A stretch of DNA of 64,000 nt from Fidelibacterota bacterium (GCA_947476275.1 CANJPQ010000019.1:29530-93529); one strand, 5' to 3'. Counted from the stretch's first letter, positions 55,032 through 63,859 are shown. Made by a program: numbers and translations. Notes: generated by a model from the letters alone, not told the origin.

Positions 55032-55051
55032 GATATTTAAACATAAATATC
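55032..55051. promoter_or_regulatory. 8-bp perfect inverted repeat in an AT-rich patch
   Basis: GATATTTA (55032-55039), AACA, TAAATATC (55044-55051). It is 59 bases upstream of the minus-strand CoA-transferase start and within a GC-rich genome, so it stands out. A second smaller palindrome, ATATT-N5-AATAT, is at 55129-55143. Candidate operators; no regulator is adjacent. Confidence 0.5.
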
Positions 55052-55206
55052 AATGGCTTAAGCCAGAGGGCCGGCCCATTTGGGCCTGCACGGCGGCGGG
55101 CGTCACAAAATAGTCCAATAGGGCTGTCATATTATTGCAATATAGCGCCAACCACCCCGGCCAAGGGCTTCGAGACCCCGGCCTTCCAACAGTGACGAGC
55201 GGTTCG

Positions 55207-55755
55207 ATGGATGTTTCCGAAGCAATTGCTACGCTCCGCCCGGCGCCCTTGCGCCCGACGCGATCGCCGCCGCGTGCGTCGCATTGGGGTTCGATCGGCG
55301 CCCTGTGCGAATCCTCGCGCTGGCTTGCGCGACGCCTGCAGGCCGCGATCGGCGCCACCGAACTGCCAATCGTGGAACTCGGCGCTGGATACGGCTCCGT
55401 GACCAGCGTGCTGCCGCCATCGACCATCAGCCTCGAACGGGACGCGAAGCGCTTCGCTTATTTGACGCAGGCATTTCCCGATCGCACGATTCTGTCCAGC
55501 TGCGCCCTGCCCTTTCTCGGGGCCTTGTCGGAACCCGCCGTGGTGGTGAGCAGCATCCCGAGCGTGAACAATCCGGAGTTCGGCCGGCTGCGGGCGGCAA
55601 TCGCCGGGGCGCATGACGCAGGCATGGTGCAGGAACTCATCACCTACACCTATTTCCCACACAACCCATTCGCCGATGTTTTTGCCAAGAGCGAGATCGT
55701 TGCGCTCGAGGTCCGTAACCTGCCGCCTGCCTTCGTGTGGAAATACTCGGCGTGA
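55207..55755 (+). CDS. PmtA-like phospholipid/SAM-dependent methyltransferase
   Basis: A 182-residue protein. The SAM-binding glycine loop VELGAGYGSVT is near 59-69, followed by ISLERDAKRFAYLTQAFPD, where Glu is the ribose ligand. The SSIPSVNNPEFGRLRAAI segment and the C-terminal FADVFAKSEIVALEVRNLPPAFVWKY match the small phosphatidylethanolamine N-methyltransferases of the PmtA type. Start ATG 55207 is preferred over longer options. The stop overlaps GTGA with the next gene, so the methyltransferase is coupled to a membrane phospho-transferase, pointing to lipid head-group or envelope modification. Confidence 0.75.
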   Translation: MDVSEAIATLRPAPLRPTRSPPRASHWGSIGALCESSRWLARRLQAAIGATELPIVELGAGYGSVTSVLPPSTISLERDAKRFAYLTQAFPDRTILSSCALPFLGALSEPAVVVSSIPSVNNPEFGRLRAAIAGAHDAGMVQELITYTYFPHNPFADVFAKSEIVALEVRNLPPAFVWKYSA

Positions 55756-57284
55756 GATCATTGTTGCGAAGCGGCGTTTCACGCGTCGTCGCGGGCGTCG
55801 TTATCGCCGGTGTCGCGGTCTACGCAGTCACCTATCTAGATCCGTTTCTCGCACTATTCATGGTGCCGTTCTTCGCGGCAGGATGCGCGCGCGGGAAGCA
55901 TCCGCTCGGCCTGCTGGCATTGTCGCTGGTGCCTGCGATTGCGCTCCTCGCCGCCAGTGCTGTGAAGTACGAGCTGATCGGCGTTCCGCTAGTGACCTAC
56001 GATCACTACTTCCTGCGGCGCAATCTTTTGATGTTGGCCTATAACGATTGGCGCGTCGCCGGTGCGCTACTGACTTTCGTGGCCGGCCTCCTGTGGTACT
56101 TGAAGACGCTGCTGGCGGGCCGTGGCGTATTCTCCCGCTTCGAGAAGGCGACACTTCCCGTGCTGAGTGTGGTTGCCCTCGCCAACGTCAATTCGCTGCA
56201 AAGCTGGGACAGCAACATCCTGAATTGGGAATTGGTGCCCAAGCCGCCGACCCTTGAGACCTTCGCTAAGTCATATCAAGTGCCGCCGCCGGGTCTCCAT
56301 GTCGATCCGGAAGGGACCGGCCCGTTGTTGAAGGGCGACAACCTGAACGCACCGGCCGAGGGCCGCCCCGACATCTTCTTCGTGCTGGAGGAATCGACGC
56401 TGCCGCCGGAAGCCCTGCGGCCCGGGGCGAATTCAACTGTGCTGTTCGCCCACAGCGCCGCTCGCGGCGGGCCGCTTCACGTGCACACCTGGGCCGGCGG
56501 AACGTGGAAAACCGAATTCTCCGTCGTTGCTCAAATGCGCCCGCAGGAATTCGGAGGCGATGGCGAATACGTGTTCCATCAACTGGCCGGCCGGGTGAAA
56601 CGTTCGATCTTCACGGCGCTCAAAAGCCAGGGCTACCGTACAGTCGTGGTCTATCCCGTACCGGGCTATTTCCTGAACGCGCGGACGTTTTACGATTCCA
56701 TCGGTGTGGACGAATTCTACGACCCCGCTTCGCTTGGACTGGGCTCGGGCTGGAGTTGGAAGACCTCGGACTCGGCGATGTACGATGCCCTGCTGCGCAA
56801 GATTGGAAGCACTGGGGAGCCGGTAGCCGTTCTCATTCTGACCATCAATCAGCATGGACCGCACGACACAACTAAACCAGTAGACGACTATCTCGCGCGG
56901 TTCTCGGACAGCGACAAAGCCTACGGGGAATTTCTCAAGGCGCTGGAACAGCGCGGCCGTCGCGCTGGTGTGGCCGCGTTTGGCGATCATCAGCCGGAAT
57001 TCACGGCGAAACTCTTTACCGACGAGTCCACATGGTATGCCACGGGCTATGATATTCGCTGCGTCAACTTCTCATGCGCCAGCGCATCGGATGCCGCCTA
57101 CAAGGCGCAGCCGCTGGATGTCACGATGCTGGCCCCGGTCGCGCTGCAGGAATTCGGCTTTGGCCTGGACGATTTCTCAAAGTACCAGCACACGCTCTTT
57201 CAGGAGTGCATGGGCGACATTGCGGGCTGCGGCGAGTCCACCCAAGTAAAGTATAACAGCGCGTTCGCGCAGTTTTTCGAATAA
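55752..57284 (+). CDS. LtaS/MdoB-type membrane phospho-transferase (alkaline-phosphatase superfamily)
   Basis: A 510-residue protein from GTG 55752, overlapping the previous TGA. Four to five N-terminal helices are followed by a periplasmic catalytic domain. Metal and nucleophile motifs: FFVLEESTLPP (Glu213/214), GGTWKTEFSV (Thr251, the presumed nucleophile), NQHGPHD and AFGDHQPEF. The pattern fits lipoteichoic acid synthase, MdoB phosphoglycerol transferase and phosphoethanolamine transferases. Probably it moves a phospholipid head group onto a periplasmic acceptor. The sulfatase Cys/Ser-x-Pro-x-Arg motif is absent. Confidence 0.8.
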   Translation: MRSLLRSGVSRVVAGVVIAGVAVYAVTYLDPFLALFMVPFFAAGCARGKHPLGLLALSLVPAIALLAASAVKYELIGVPLVTYDHYFLRRNLLMLAYNDWRVAGALLTFVAGLLWYLKTLLAGRGVFSRFEKATLPVLSVVALANVNSLQSWDSNILNWELVPKPPTLETFAKSYQVPPPGLHVDPEGTGPLLKGDNLNAPAEGRPDIFFVLEESTLPPEALRPGANSTVLFAHSAARGGPLHVHTWAGGTWKTEFSVVAQMRPQEFGGDGEYVFHQLAGRVKRSIFTALKSQGYRTVVVYPVPGYFLNARTFYDSIGVDEFYDPASLGLGSGWSWKTSDSAMYDALLRKIGSTGEPVAVLILTINQHGPHDTTKPVDDYLARFSDSDKAYGEFLKALEQRGRRAGVAAFGDHQPEFTAKLFTDESTWYATGYDIRCVNFSCASASDAAYKAQPLDVTMLAPVALQEFGFGLDDFSKYQHTLFQECMGDIAGCGESTQVKYNSAFAQFFE

Positions 57285-57291
57285 GTCCGCC

Positions 57292-58140
57292 TCAGCCAAG
57301 TTTCACGACCCCCAGGTAAACGCTGGTATCCGCCAGATCGAATGTGAGGGTCTGCGCGGGCTTCGAACCCAAGTCGATCTGAACCTGGTAACTCCCGCTG
57401 CGCGGCGCGAGCCGGTCGATCTTGAACTCGCCGAAGGTATCGGTCTTGGCGCGTCCGATTTCCGTGCCGTTACGCGCGAGGACGACATCCGCCCCTGCGG
57501 CGCATTCTTCCACGCCGTTCACATCTGTGGCCACGGTGCCCGACACGAAGCATGTCGTCATCAGGTGCATGTTCTTATAATAGACCCGCGGCTTTGAACC
57601 GAGTTCCGGCTTCAGGACCTGCAACTCTTCCTGCGCTGCGATCCGCTGCATTTCACCGTCTTCGATCTTCAGCGCCCGGAACACGCCAGTCGGACAGCTT
57701 TGTTCGACGCGTGGCACGGACCAGCCGTTGTCGAGCAAGTGCGCATCGAAGATCCATGCCTGCGGGATTTGGCGTTCCTCGTTCCAATACACGGCACCAT
57801 ACGGGCACGCCTCGACGATCTCTTTCTGGCCCTTGGATTTCACCGGGTCGATGACCACGATACCGTCGTCGCGCTTCGTAATGGCCCCGTTCTTTGCAAC
57901 CTTCATGCAAGGCGCATCATCGCAGTGATTGCACATCACCGGCATGAAGTGTGCCTCGGCGATCGGGTATTGACCACGTTCGTGGCGCACGATGTCGACC
58001 CAGCTATGAGTCTTCTCCGGCTGCGGCGCGGCGTACCCGGGAAAGTCGTTGCCGATGTGCTCATCCTTGGTGGCGAGGAAGCAGTTGCGGCAGTTGTCGC
58101 ACTGCGCGATATCGACGATAAGGTTCCACTTATTGGACAT
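57292..58140 (-). CDS. Fe-S electron-transfer subunit of the molybdopterin enzyme, with transthyretin-like C-domain
   Basis: A 282-residue protein from ATG 58140, overlapping the TGA of the large subunit, so translation is coupled. The ferredoxin part has CDNCRNC (Cys14, 17, 20), CNHCDDAPC (Cys70, 73, 78), CPYGA (Cys112) and CPTGV (Cys149). In DmsB-type folds Cys14/17/20 pair with the last CP cysteine and Cys70/73/78 with the third group's CP cysteine. So two complete [4Fe-4S] sites remain and the two others are lost. Residues about 195-282 form a CnaB/transthyretin-like beta domain (TDTFGEFKIDRLAPRSGSY), a layout known from the pyrogallol transhydroxylase small subunit. Confidence 0.88.
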   Translation of the reverse strand: MSNKWNLIVDIAQCDNCRNCFLATKDEHIGNDFPGYAAPQPEKTHSWVDIVRHERGQYPIAEAHFMPVMCNHCDDAPCMKVAKNGAITKRDDGIVVIDPVKSKGQKEIVEACPYGAVYWNEERQIPQAWIFDAHLLDNGWSVPRVEQSCPTGVFRALKIEDGEMQRIAAQEELQVLKPELGSKPRVYYKNMHLMTTCFVSGTVATDVNGVEECAAGADVVLARNGTEIGRAKTDTFGEFKIDRLAPRSGSYQVQIDLGSKPAQTLTFDLADTSVYLGVVKLG

Positions 58141-61097
58141 CACACAGCCTCCGCACGACGCCAAGTATCGACGCCGGTCCAGATCTCCATCTCGATCCGC
58201 GCGCCATTCGGTTTGATGCTGTGGGTCATCGGCGTCATATTCTCAACCGGACTGAGCAAGTTCACGCATCCGCCCAGGTCGGTCGAGTTCCCCGGCTCAC
58301 CGGCAGGCCGGTACTCGGCCGACGCCGTGGGCGCGGACACGATCCCGGGCCGCACGCGATCGGTCACGAAGGCGGCGCAGACCACCGAGCCGCGGTGATT
58401 CCAGATGCGGATGAGATCGTCGCTCTTGATCCCGCGCGCCTCGGCATCTTGCCGATTGATGGTCGCAACCAGGTACTCGTGTGCGCCCACGCGCACGCGA
58501 TGATCCTTGATGTCCCGGATGGTGCAGCCCTTTTCGTCGCCCATGATATGGAACGGATAGCGCGTGTGCGGCGACAGAAGCTGGAGCGGATAGTCCGCGA
58601 ACTTGGCGTCGCGCTTCGGGTCTTCGTACGTCGGAATGTACCTATTGAGCGGCGGACGTTCCGGATCGTCGATGTTCTTGAGCGTCTGCGCGACGAACTC
58701 GAACTTGCCTGTCGGCGTCTGCAACCCTTTGCCGAATTCGCCCACGTAATCTGACGGCAGCGGATACGGCTCCGGCGAATCCTTGCTGCGGCCTTCATAA
58801 AACCAGCGGTTCGCGGTGGGCGCACGCGAGCCCTCGGTCGGCGCGGGTACCACGTAGTAACCCTTCTTGAGGAATTTTTTCCAGGTGGTGAATTTGGCCA
58901 TGTCGGAGGAATCGAAGGCGCGCTTGCACCATTCGAGCTCGGTGTTTCCCCCCTCGGAATACATCACACCCAGGCCGAGGCGCTTGGCGAGCTCCAGAAA
59001 GATGTCGTGGTCGGACTTGGACTGCCCGATCGGCTCGATGCACTTGTGCTGCAGCGAGATGACGCGGTGGTTGTTCATCGAGTACATGTGGTGCACGAAG
59101 CCGGCGCCGACGTTGTACCACTCGCCGATATCCCAGTGCTCGAATACGGTACAGGCGGGCAGAATGATGTCGGCGAACTTGGTCTCGCCTTCCCACCAAA
59201 TGGATTGGTTCACGACGAACTTCAGGTTCTCCGACTGGTACATCTTGACGTAGCGGTTGGAGTCGATCTGCGTGCCCATCGACGAACTGCCGTACTTGTA
59301 CATCATCTCCACTTTGACGTGGCCGGGCGCCGGATAGCCGGTACGGATGAACTGGCCTTGCACGGAAGACACGTCCGTGAGGAAACCCGTCGCCTTGCCG
59401 TCGATGATCGCTTCGGGAATGAACTTGCGCGGGATGGACTGCCGCACGGAGTTCATGGTCACTATATGCGGCATGCGCTGGTAGTTGTTCGCGGCGTTGG
59501 CGCTGCCCACCAACTCGCCGGACATGCCGCCCTCGGCATAGCCCGGGAAGTAGAACGAGAAATCCACCGGCGCGCCGAACTGAAGATTGCCGAAGTTTAC
59601 CCCCGGCCGCCCGTAGCCCTGCATCGCACCGAGGATCGCCATCATGCGTGCCCATTGCGCGCCCATGGGGCCGCGACCGGCGCCGCCGAGGCCGCAGCCC
59701 CATCCGCCGGCACCGAGATAGGTTTTCTTGCTGGCCCATTCGCGCGCCAACGCACGCACATCGCGCGCAGGCACGCCGGTCTCGGCTTCCTGCCATTCGG
59801 GAGTCTTGGGAATGTTGTCACTGGTGCCGAGGACGTAGGCCTTCCACTCCTCGAAACCATGGGTGCGCTTCTCGACGAACTCCTTGTCGTAAGTGCCTTC
59901 GGTGATCCAAACGTGGCACAGCGCCTGCGCCATCGCGGAATCCGTCCCCGGCTTGGGCGCGATCCATTTACCGCCGAGCAGTGCGGCCGTGTGATTCAGG
60001 AACGGGTCGATGTGCACCATCTTGATGCCGAGTTCTTTCGCCCAGCCGCGGCGGATGGTGCCCTCATAGCCGTAGGTCTTGTCCGGGTCGCTCGACCAGA
60101 ACACGATCATCTCGGCTTCTTTCAGGCAGTCCTCGACGGTGCCGTAGAACTCCGGCGTGCCGAGACGCATGCTGTTGCCCCAATGGTGCATCGCGCCCCA
60201 GAACCAGCCTTCCCAGCTGTCCGGACTGCCCATTTGTTTGGTCATGCCCACGAGGTTCACGAAGCGGCCGAAGGCGCTCAGGTAGTGGCCGAAGTTGCCC
60301 CACTGGTGATGTGAACCGCTGGCGGCGAGGATCGCGCCGCGCCCCTTGGCCTTGGCGCGCTTGATTTCCTTCGTGACGATGTCCAGAGCCTCGTCCCAGC
60401 TGATCGGCACGAATTCAGACTTGCCGCGGTTCTGGATGTTGCGGTTCCCGTCAGGATCGAAATCCACCCGCTTCATCGGGCTCATGATGCGGTCTTCGGA
60501 GTAGACCATCGACTTCAGCGCCAGGCCGTGGGCGGCAAGCGATGTTTTACGCGGCGGCGTGAAGGTCTTGCCGCGGGCTTTGATCGACCAGGACGGCGCG
60601 TCGGACTCGTCGAAGTCGATCGGCGTGATGCGGACGATCTTGCCGTCCTTCACGTACACGAACACCGGCCCGCCGTTGGTGCCGTTGGTGTAGCGCACCT
60701 CGCCGTTGCCGACGTCGGTGCCGCTGGGCCAGCCGACGGCGACCATGTATTGCAGCGCGCTGAAGAACCAGACCGCGAGTTCGTCGGGCCCTTCGACCAC
60801 GATCTTGAAATTCTTGGCCGCGTCGATGCGCACCAGCTGGTCGAATGGCGGCATCAGAAATTCTTCGGCGATTTTCTTCGTTTTGAACGCAATGGTCAGA
60901 TCGGGATTGGGAACGATGCCGCTCCCCGACTTGACCTTGCCGTTCTCAAGCCGGATCCAGCGGCCGGCGGAGTTGTCCTGCAGCTTGAACTGGGCGGTGA
61001 TGTTGCGTTCGCGCAAACGCGCGGCGTAGGCGGAATACCGCAGGGCGGTGAGTCGCAGTGCCTGGACCAGGCCCCACAGGATGATTGAGAATTTCAA
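58140..61097 (-). CDS. Molybdopterin oxidoreductase of the pyrogallol transhydroxylase type with N-terminal SCP2-like domain
   Basis: A 985-residue DMSO-reductase-superfamily large subunit. Residues about 30-120 look like an SCP2/sterol-carrier domain (RWIRLENGKVKSGSG, NPDLTIAFKTKKIAEEF, NFKIVVEGPDELAVW). The molybdopterin part begins near 145 with VYVKDGKIVRITPI. There is no CxxCxxxC cluster motif and no Tat signal, so it should be cytoplasmic. GSHHQWG (261-267) and PDSWEGW (292-298) place His263, Asp293 and Ser294 with the same 31-residue His-Ser spacing recalled for the Pelobacter transhydroxylase (His144, Asp174, molybdenum ligand Ser175). Other bis-MGD enzymes remain possible. It is divergent from the PQQ dehydrogenase. 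Confidence 0.85.
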   Translation of the reverse strand: MKFSIILWGLVQALRLTALRYSAYAARLRERNITAQFKLQDNSAGRWIRLENGKVKSGSGIVPNPDLTIAFKTKKIAEEFLMPPFDQLVRIDAAKNFKIVVEGPDELAVWFFSALQYMVAVGWPSGTDVGNGEVRYTNGTNGGPVFVYVKDGKIVRITPIDFDESDAPSWSIKARGKTFTPPRKTSLAAHGLALKSMVYSEDRIMSPMKRVDFDPDGNRNIQNRGKSEFVPISWDEALDIVTKEIKRAKAKGRGAILAASGSHHQWGNFGHYLSAFGRFVNLVGMTKQMGSPDSWEGWFWGAMHHWGNSMRLGTPEFYGTVEDCLKEAEMIVFWSSDPDKTYGYEGTIRRGWAKELGIKMVHIDPFLNHTAALLGGKWIAPKPGTDSAMAQALCHVWITEGTYDKEFVEKRTHGFEEWKAYVLGTSDNIPKTPEWQEAETGVPARDVRALAREWASKKTYLGAGGWGCGLGGAGRGPMGAQWARMMAILGAMQGYGRPGVNFGNLQFGAPVDFSFYFPGYAEGGMSGELVGSANAANNYQRMPHIVTMNSVRQSIPRKFIPEAIIDGKATGFLTDVSSVQGQFIRTGYPAPGHVKVEMMYKYGSSSMGTQIDSNRYVKMYQSENLKFVVNQSIWWEGETKFADIILPACTVFEHWDIGEWYNVGAGFVHHMYSMNNHRVISLQHKCIEPIGQSKSDHDIFLELAKRLGLGVMYSEGGNTELEWCKRAFDSSDMAKFTTWKKFLKKGYYVVPAPTEGSRAPTANRWFYEGRSKDSPEPYPLPSDYVGEFGKGLQTPTGKFEFVAQTLKNIDDPERPPLNRYIPTYEDPKRDAKFADYPLQLLSPHTRYPFHIMGDEKGCTIRDIKDHRVRVGAHEYLVATINRQDAEARGIKSDDLIRIWNHRGSVVCAAFVTDRVRPGIVSAPTASAEYRPAGEPGNSTDLGGCVNLLSPVENMTPMTHSIKPNGARIEMEIWTGVDTWRRAEAV

Positions 61098-61363
61098 TGG
61101 AACCTCCCCCTACGCAAGCCGGCCGCACGGGATCGATTTGGCGGCGCAACCGTCTGAAGACATGAGCATTTCCAGCACACTACTCCCTGCCCGGCACAGC
61201 TGACTTGACGATTCTCAACCAACAGCCGGCCACGGGGCCCGGTGTTCGGCCAGCGGGAATGCAAGCAACACCGCTATCGTGTCGAGTCTCGCGTCATTCG
61301 CGACATTTTAATTCTATTTCAGTGTGTTAAGCTAGATCAGCGGGTAATGGGGGCTGGGGGCTT

Positions 61364-63313
61364 ATGGCGCGATTTGCTCGATTGATATTGGGCGCCCTCC
61401 TGGTGTGGGACTGCGCGCAGACGCACGCTGGCGAGGTGCAATCCGATCTTGCGACCAATGCATCGTGGTCCGCCTTTGCAGGCGTGCCCGGCGGCGGACG
61501 CTATTCGGCGCTGGCGCAGATCAACCGCGAGAACGTCGGCGAGCTCAAGGTCGCGTGGGTCCACCACACCGGCGATCTTTGGAACTATGGCGAGGGCCGG
61601 CGGCCAACGTCTTATGAGGTCACGCCGATCCATGCGAATGGACACCTTTATCTCTGCACGCCGCTGAACCGCATCCTTGCCCTGGACCCCGAGACCGGCG
61701 CCGAAAAATGGGCCTTCGATCCGCATGCGGGTTTGATCAAAACGCCAAAGGACTCCAACGAGTGCCGCGGCGTCGCGTACTGGGAGAGCGCAAAGCCTGA
61801 CCCAGGGTCCGTGTGTCAGAAACGCGTGTTCAAAGGCGACCGCGATGGCCGCATCTTCGCCGTCGATGCGGACACAGGACGTGCGTGTAGCGATTTCGGC
61901 CACGGCGGATATGTCACCTATGCCGACTATGACGCGCGCGGAGTCGCGGGACGTCCGCCCAATATTAAGTCGCCGCCGGTCGTGCTGGGCGATCTTGTGC
62001 TGGCCACGGGCGGGCTGAGCAGCAACGAGACCATCGACGCGCCGGATGGCGTGCTGCGCGCGTTCGACGCTCGGACCGGAGAGCAGCGCTGGGAATTCTT
62101 CACCATCCCGCAGGAGATGAGCCGCGAGGCAGGTGCCGCCGACGTATGGCCGCCCTTCAGTGTCGACGTGGCGCGCAATTGGGTGTTCCTCGCCACGGGC
62201 AGTCCAAGCCCGGATGTCTACGGCGGGAAGCGGCTTGCTGACATTCCCTATGCGAATGCAGTCATCGCATTGGACGCCGCGGACGGCCATGTGGTGTGGT
62301 CGCGCCAATTGGTTCACCACGATCTGTTCGATTACGACCTGCCGGAACAACCGGCGCTGGTCCGTATCCGGCGTGGCGGTGAAGACATCGACGCAGTCGT
62401 TCAGATCACCAAAATGGGGACCGTCTTCGTGTTCCGGCGCGACACCGGCGAGCCGTTGTTTCCCATCGAGGAACGTCCCGTCCCCGCCTCGGATATCCCC
62501 GGCGAGCGCGCGTCGCCGACTCAACCGGTGCCGACCGCGCCGCAACCGTTCGCGCGCCAAACGCTCACAGCCGATGATGTGTGGGGCATGACCCCCTGGG
62601 ATCGCGGCAAGTGTCGCGAGATGTTCAAGGAACTGCGGTACGACGGCCCATTCACGCCGCCGAGCGAGCGTGGCTCGCTCCTGATTCCGTCGAACATGGG
62701 CGGCGGAAATTGGGGCGGCGCGGCGTACGATCCTTCACGCAACCTGCTGATCGTGAAGTCCAACAATCTTGGCAGCGTTGTCAAACTTGTGCCGCTCGAC
62801 AGTCCCGAGGCGCGCGGCAAGCCCGACCTCAGCGACCGCTCCCGTGCCATGGCCGGCACGCCCTATCGCATCGAAAGCCAACGGTGGCTGTCGCCGTGGG
62901 GCGCACCGTGCGTCCCGCCGCCGTGGGGCGAGATTACCGCCATCGATTTGGGCAGCGGCGAGACCAAGTGGCGCCAGCCGCTCGGGCAGGTTTCATTCGG
63001 TCCGTTCAACCTCTTCAAGACGCCGGCGGCCTGGGGCTCGCCCAATATCGGCGGACCGATCGTAACAGGCGGCGGCGTGGCTTTCATCGCCGCGACGATG
63101 GACAGCATGATCCGCGCGTTCGATATCGACACCGGCCGTGAACTCTGGCGCGACAAACTCCCGGCGCCGGGCATGGCGGTGCCGATGACATACACGGCCG
63201 GGCGCGACCAGCGGCAATATGTGGTCATCAGCGCCGGCGGCAATACGCTGCCTGCGACACGATTGGACGATGCCATCGTTGCCTATGCGCTGCCGCGCGG
63301 CGCTGCAAAATAA
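61364..63313 (+). CDS. PQQ-dependent dehydrogenase (glucose/quinate/alcohol dehydrogenase-like)
   Basis: A 649-residue periplasmic quinoprotein with signal peptide (FARLILGALLVWDCAQTHAG). It is an eight-bladed propeller: first blade GGGRYSALAQINRENVGELKVAWVHHTGDLW, LDPETGAEKW-type W motifs, GRPPNIKSPPVV, HHDLFDYDLPEQPAL and a final MDSMIRAFDIDTGRELWRDKLP. These match soluble-domain membrane glucose/quinate dehydrogenases (QuiA, Gcd), but the N-terminal membrane helices of those enzymes are absent. It oxidises a sugar, polyol or alcohol and passes electrons to quinone or cytochrome. Cysteines (NECRG, SVCQK, RACSD) may form disulphides. It is divergent from the molybdenum enzyme. Confidence 0.9.
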   Translation: MARFARLILGALLVWDCAQTHAGEVQSDLATNASWSAFAGVPGGGRYSALAQINRENVGELKVAWVHHTGDLWNYGEGRRPTSYEVTPIHANGHLYLCTPLNRILALDPETGAEKWAFDPHAGLIKTPKDSNECRGVAYWESAKPDPGSVCQKRVFKGDRDGRIFAVDADTGRACSDFGHGGYVTYADYDARGVAGRPPNIKSPPVVLGDLVLATGGLSSNETIDAPDGVLRAFDARTGEQRWEFFTIPQEMSREAGAADVWPPFSVDVARNWVFLATGSPSPDVYGGKRLADIPYANAVIALDAADGHVVWSRQLVHHDLFDYDLPEQPALVRIRRGGEDIDAVVQITKMGTVFVFRRDTGEPLFPIEERPVPASDIPGERASPTQPVPTAPQPFARQTLTADDVWGMTPWDRGKCREMFKELRYDGPFTPPSERGSLLIPSNMGGGNWGGAAYDPSRNLLIVKSNNLGSVVKLVPLDSPEARGKPDLSDRSRAMAGTPYRIESQRWLSPWGAPCVPPPWGEITAIDLGSGETKWRQPLGQVSFGPFNLFKTPAAWGSPNIGGPIVTGGGVAFIAATMDSMIRAFDIDTGRELWRDKLPAPGMAVPMTYTAGRDQRQYVVISAGGNTLPATRLDDAIVAYALPRGAAK

Positions 63314-63328
63314 GAAGGAGATGCACAC

Positions 63329-63847
63329 ATGAAACGATATGCCTCACTCATGATCGCGGCTTTTCTTGCTTGCGGTCCTGCAGCAGCGTCGCCGGCAACT
63401 GATCTTTGGGAGTCCTGTAAGTCTCGTTTGAGCGCGAACCCCCAAGGCGATTTTTATCGCGTGCGAACTTTCGGCCGCGAGCGACAAATGTCCGACGGGA
63501 TTCTGCGTTACATCGAGGCCGGTGAGAAAACGGTAACCTTTACCCTGCCCTGGACCTACACCGGCGACAAGAACGCGACACCGGTCGTTGGGGGCTACTC
63601 GGTGGTTACGGACCTAGCCGGCGCGCCAAGATTTATCTTACGGACGACCGCGGTCAAAACATTGCCCTATGAGAAGGTCTCTGCGGAGGAAGCCCAATAC
63701 GAAGGTCCGGGTGTGCGAACGCAGGAGGATTGGCGGCGCGTCCATTGGGCCTTCTTTACCGCGTCCCTTCAGCCCATCGGGAAGACACCGGCTCTCGACA
63801 TGCCGGTCACCGTTGAGCGCTTCGAAGTCGCCTGCAAAGGGCCCTAG
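63329..63847 (+). CDS. Exported ASCH-domain protein
   Basis: A 172-residue protein with a signal peptide (MKRYASLMIAAFLACGPAAASP). The mature part fits the ASCH fold: FYRVRTFGRERQMSDGILRYIEAGEKTVTFTLPW, then PVVGGYSVVTDLAGAPRFILRTTAVKTLPYEKV, ending WRRVHWAFFTASL. ASCH domains are normally cytoplasmic RNA/nucleotide-binding or amidohydrolase proteins, so export is unexpected. It starts 16 bases after the PQQ dehydrogenase behind AAGGAG, so it is in the same operon. The pairing suggests a periplasmic role, but the ligand is unknown. Confidence 0.8.
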   Translation: MKRYASLMIAAFLACGPAAASPATDLWESCKSRLSANPQGDFYRVRTFGRERQMSDGILRYIEAGEKTVTFTLPWTYTGDKNATPVVGGYSVVTDLAGAPRFILRTTAVKTLPYEKVSAEEAQYEGPGVRTQEDWRRVHWAFFTASLQPIGKTPALDMPVTVERFEVACKGP

Positions 63848-63859
63848 ATCTCGACTAGG

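Noticed and set aside
59007..60314. 435-codon plus-strand frame
   Set aside because: Antisense to the molybdopterin enzyme; no motifs.
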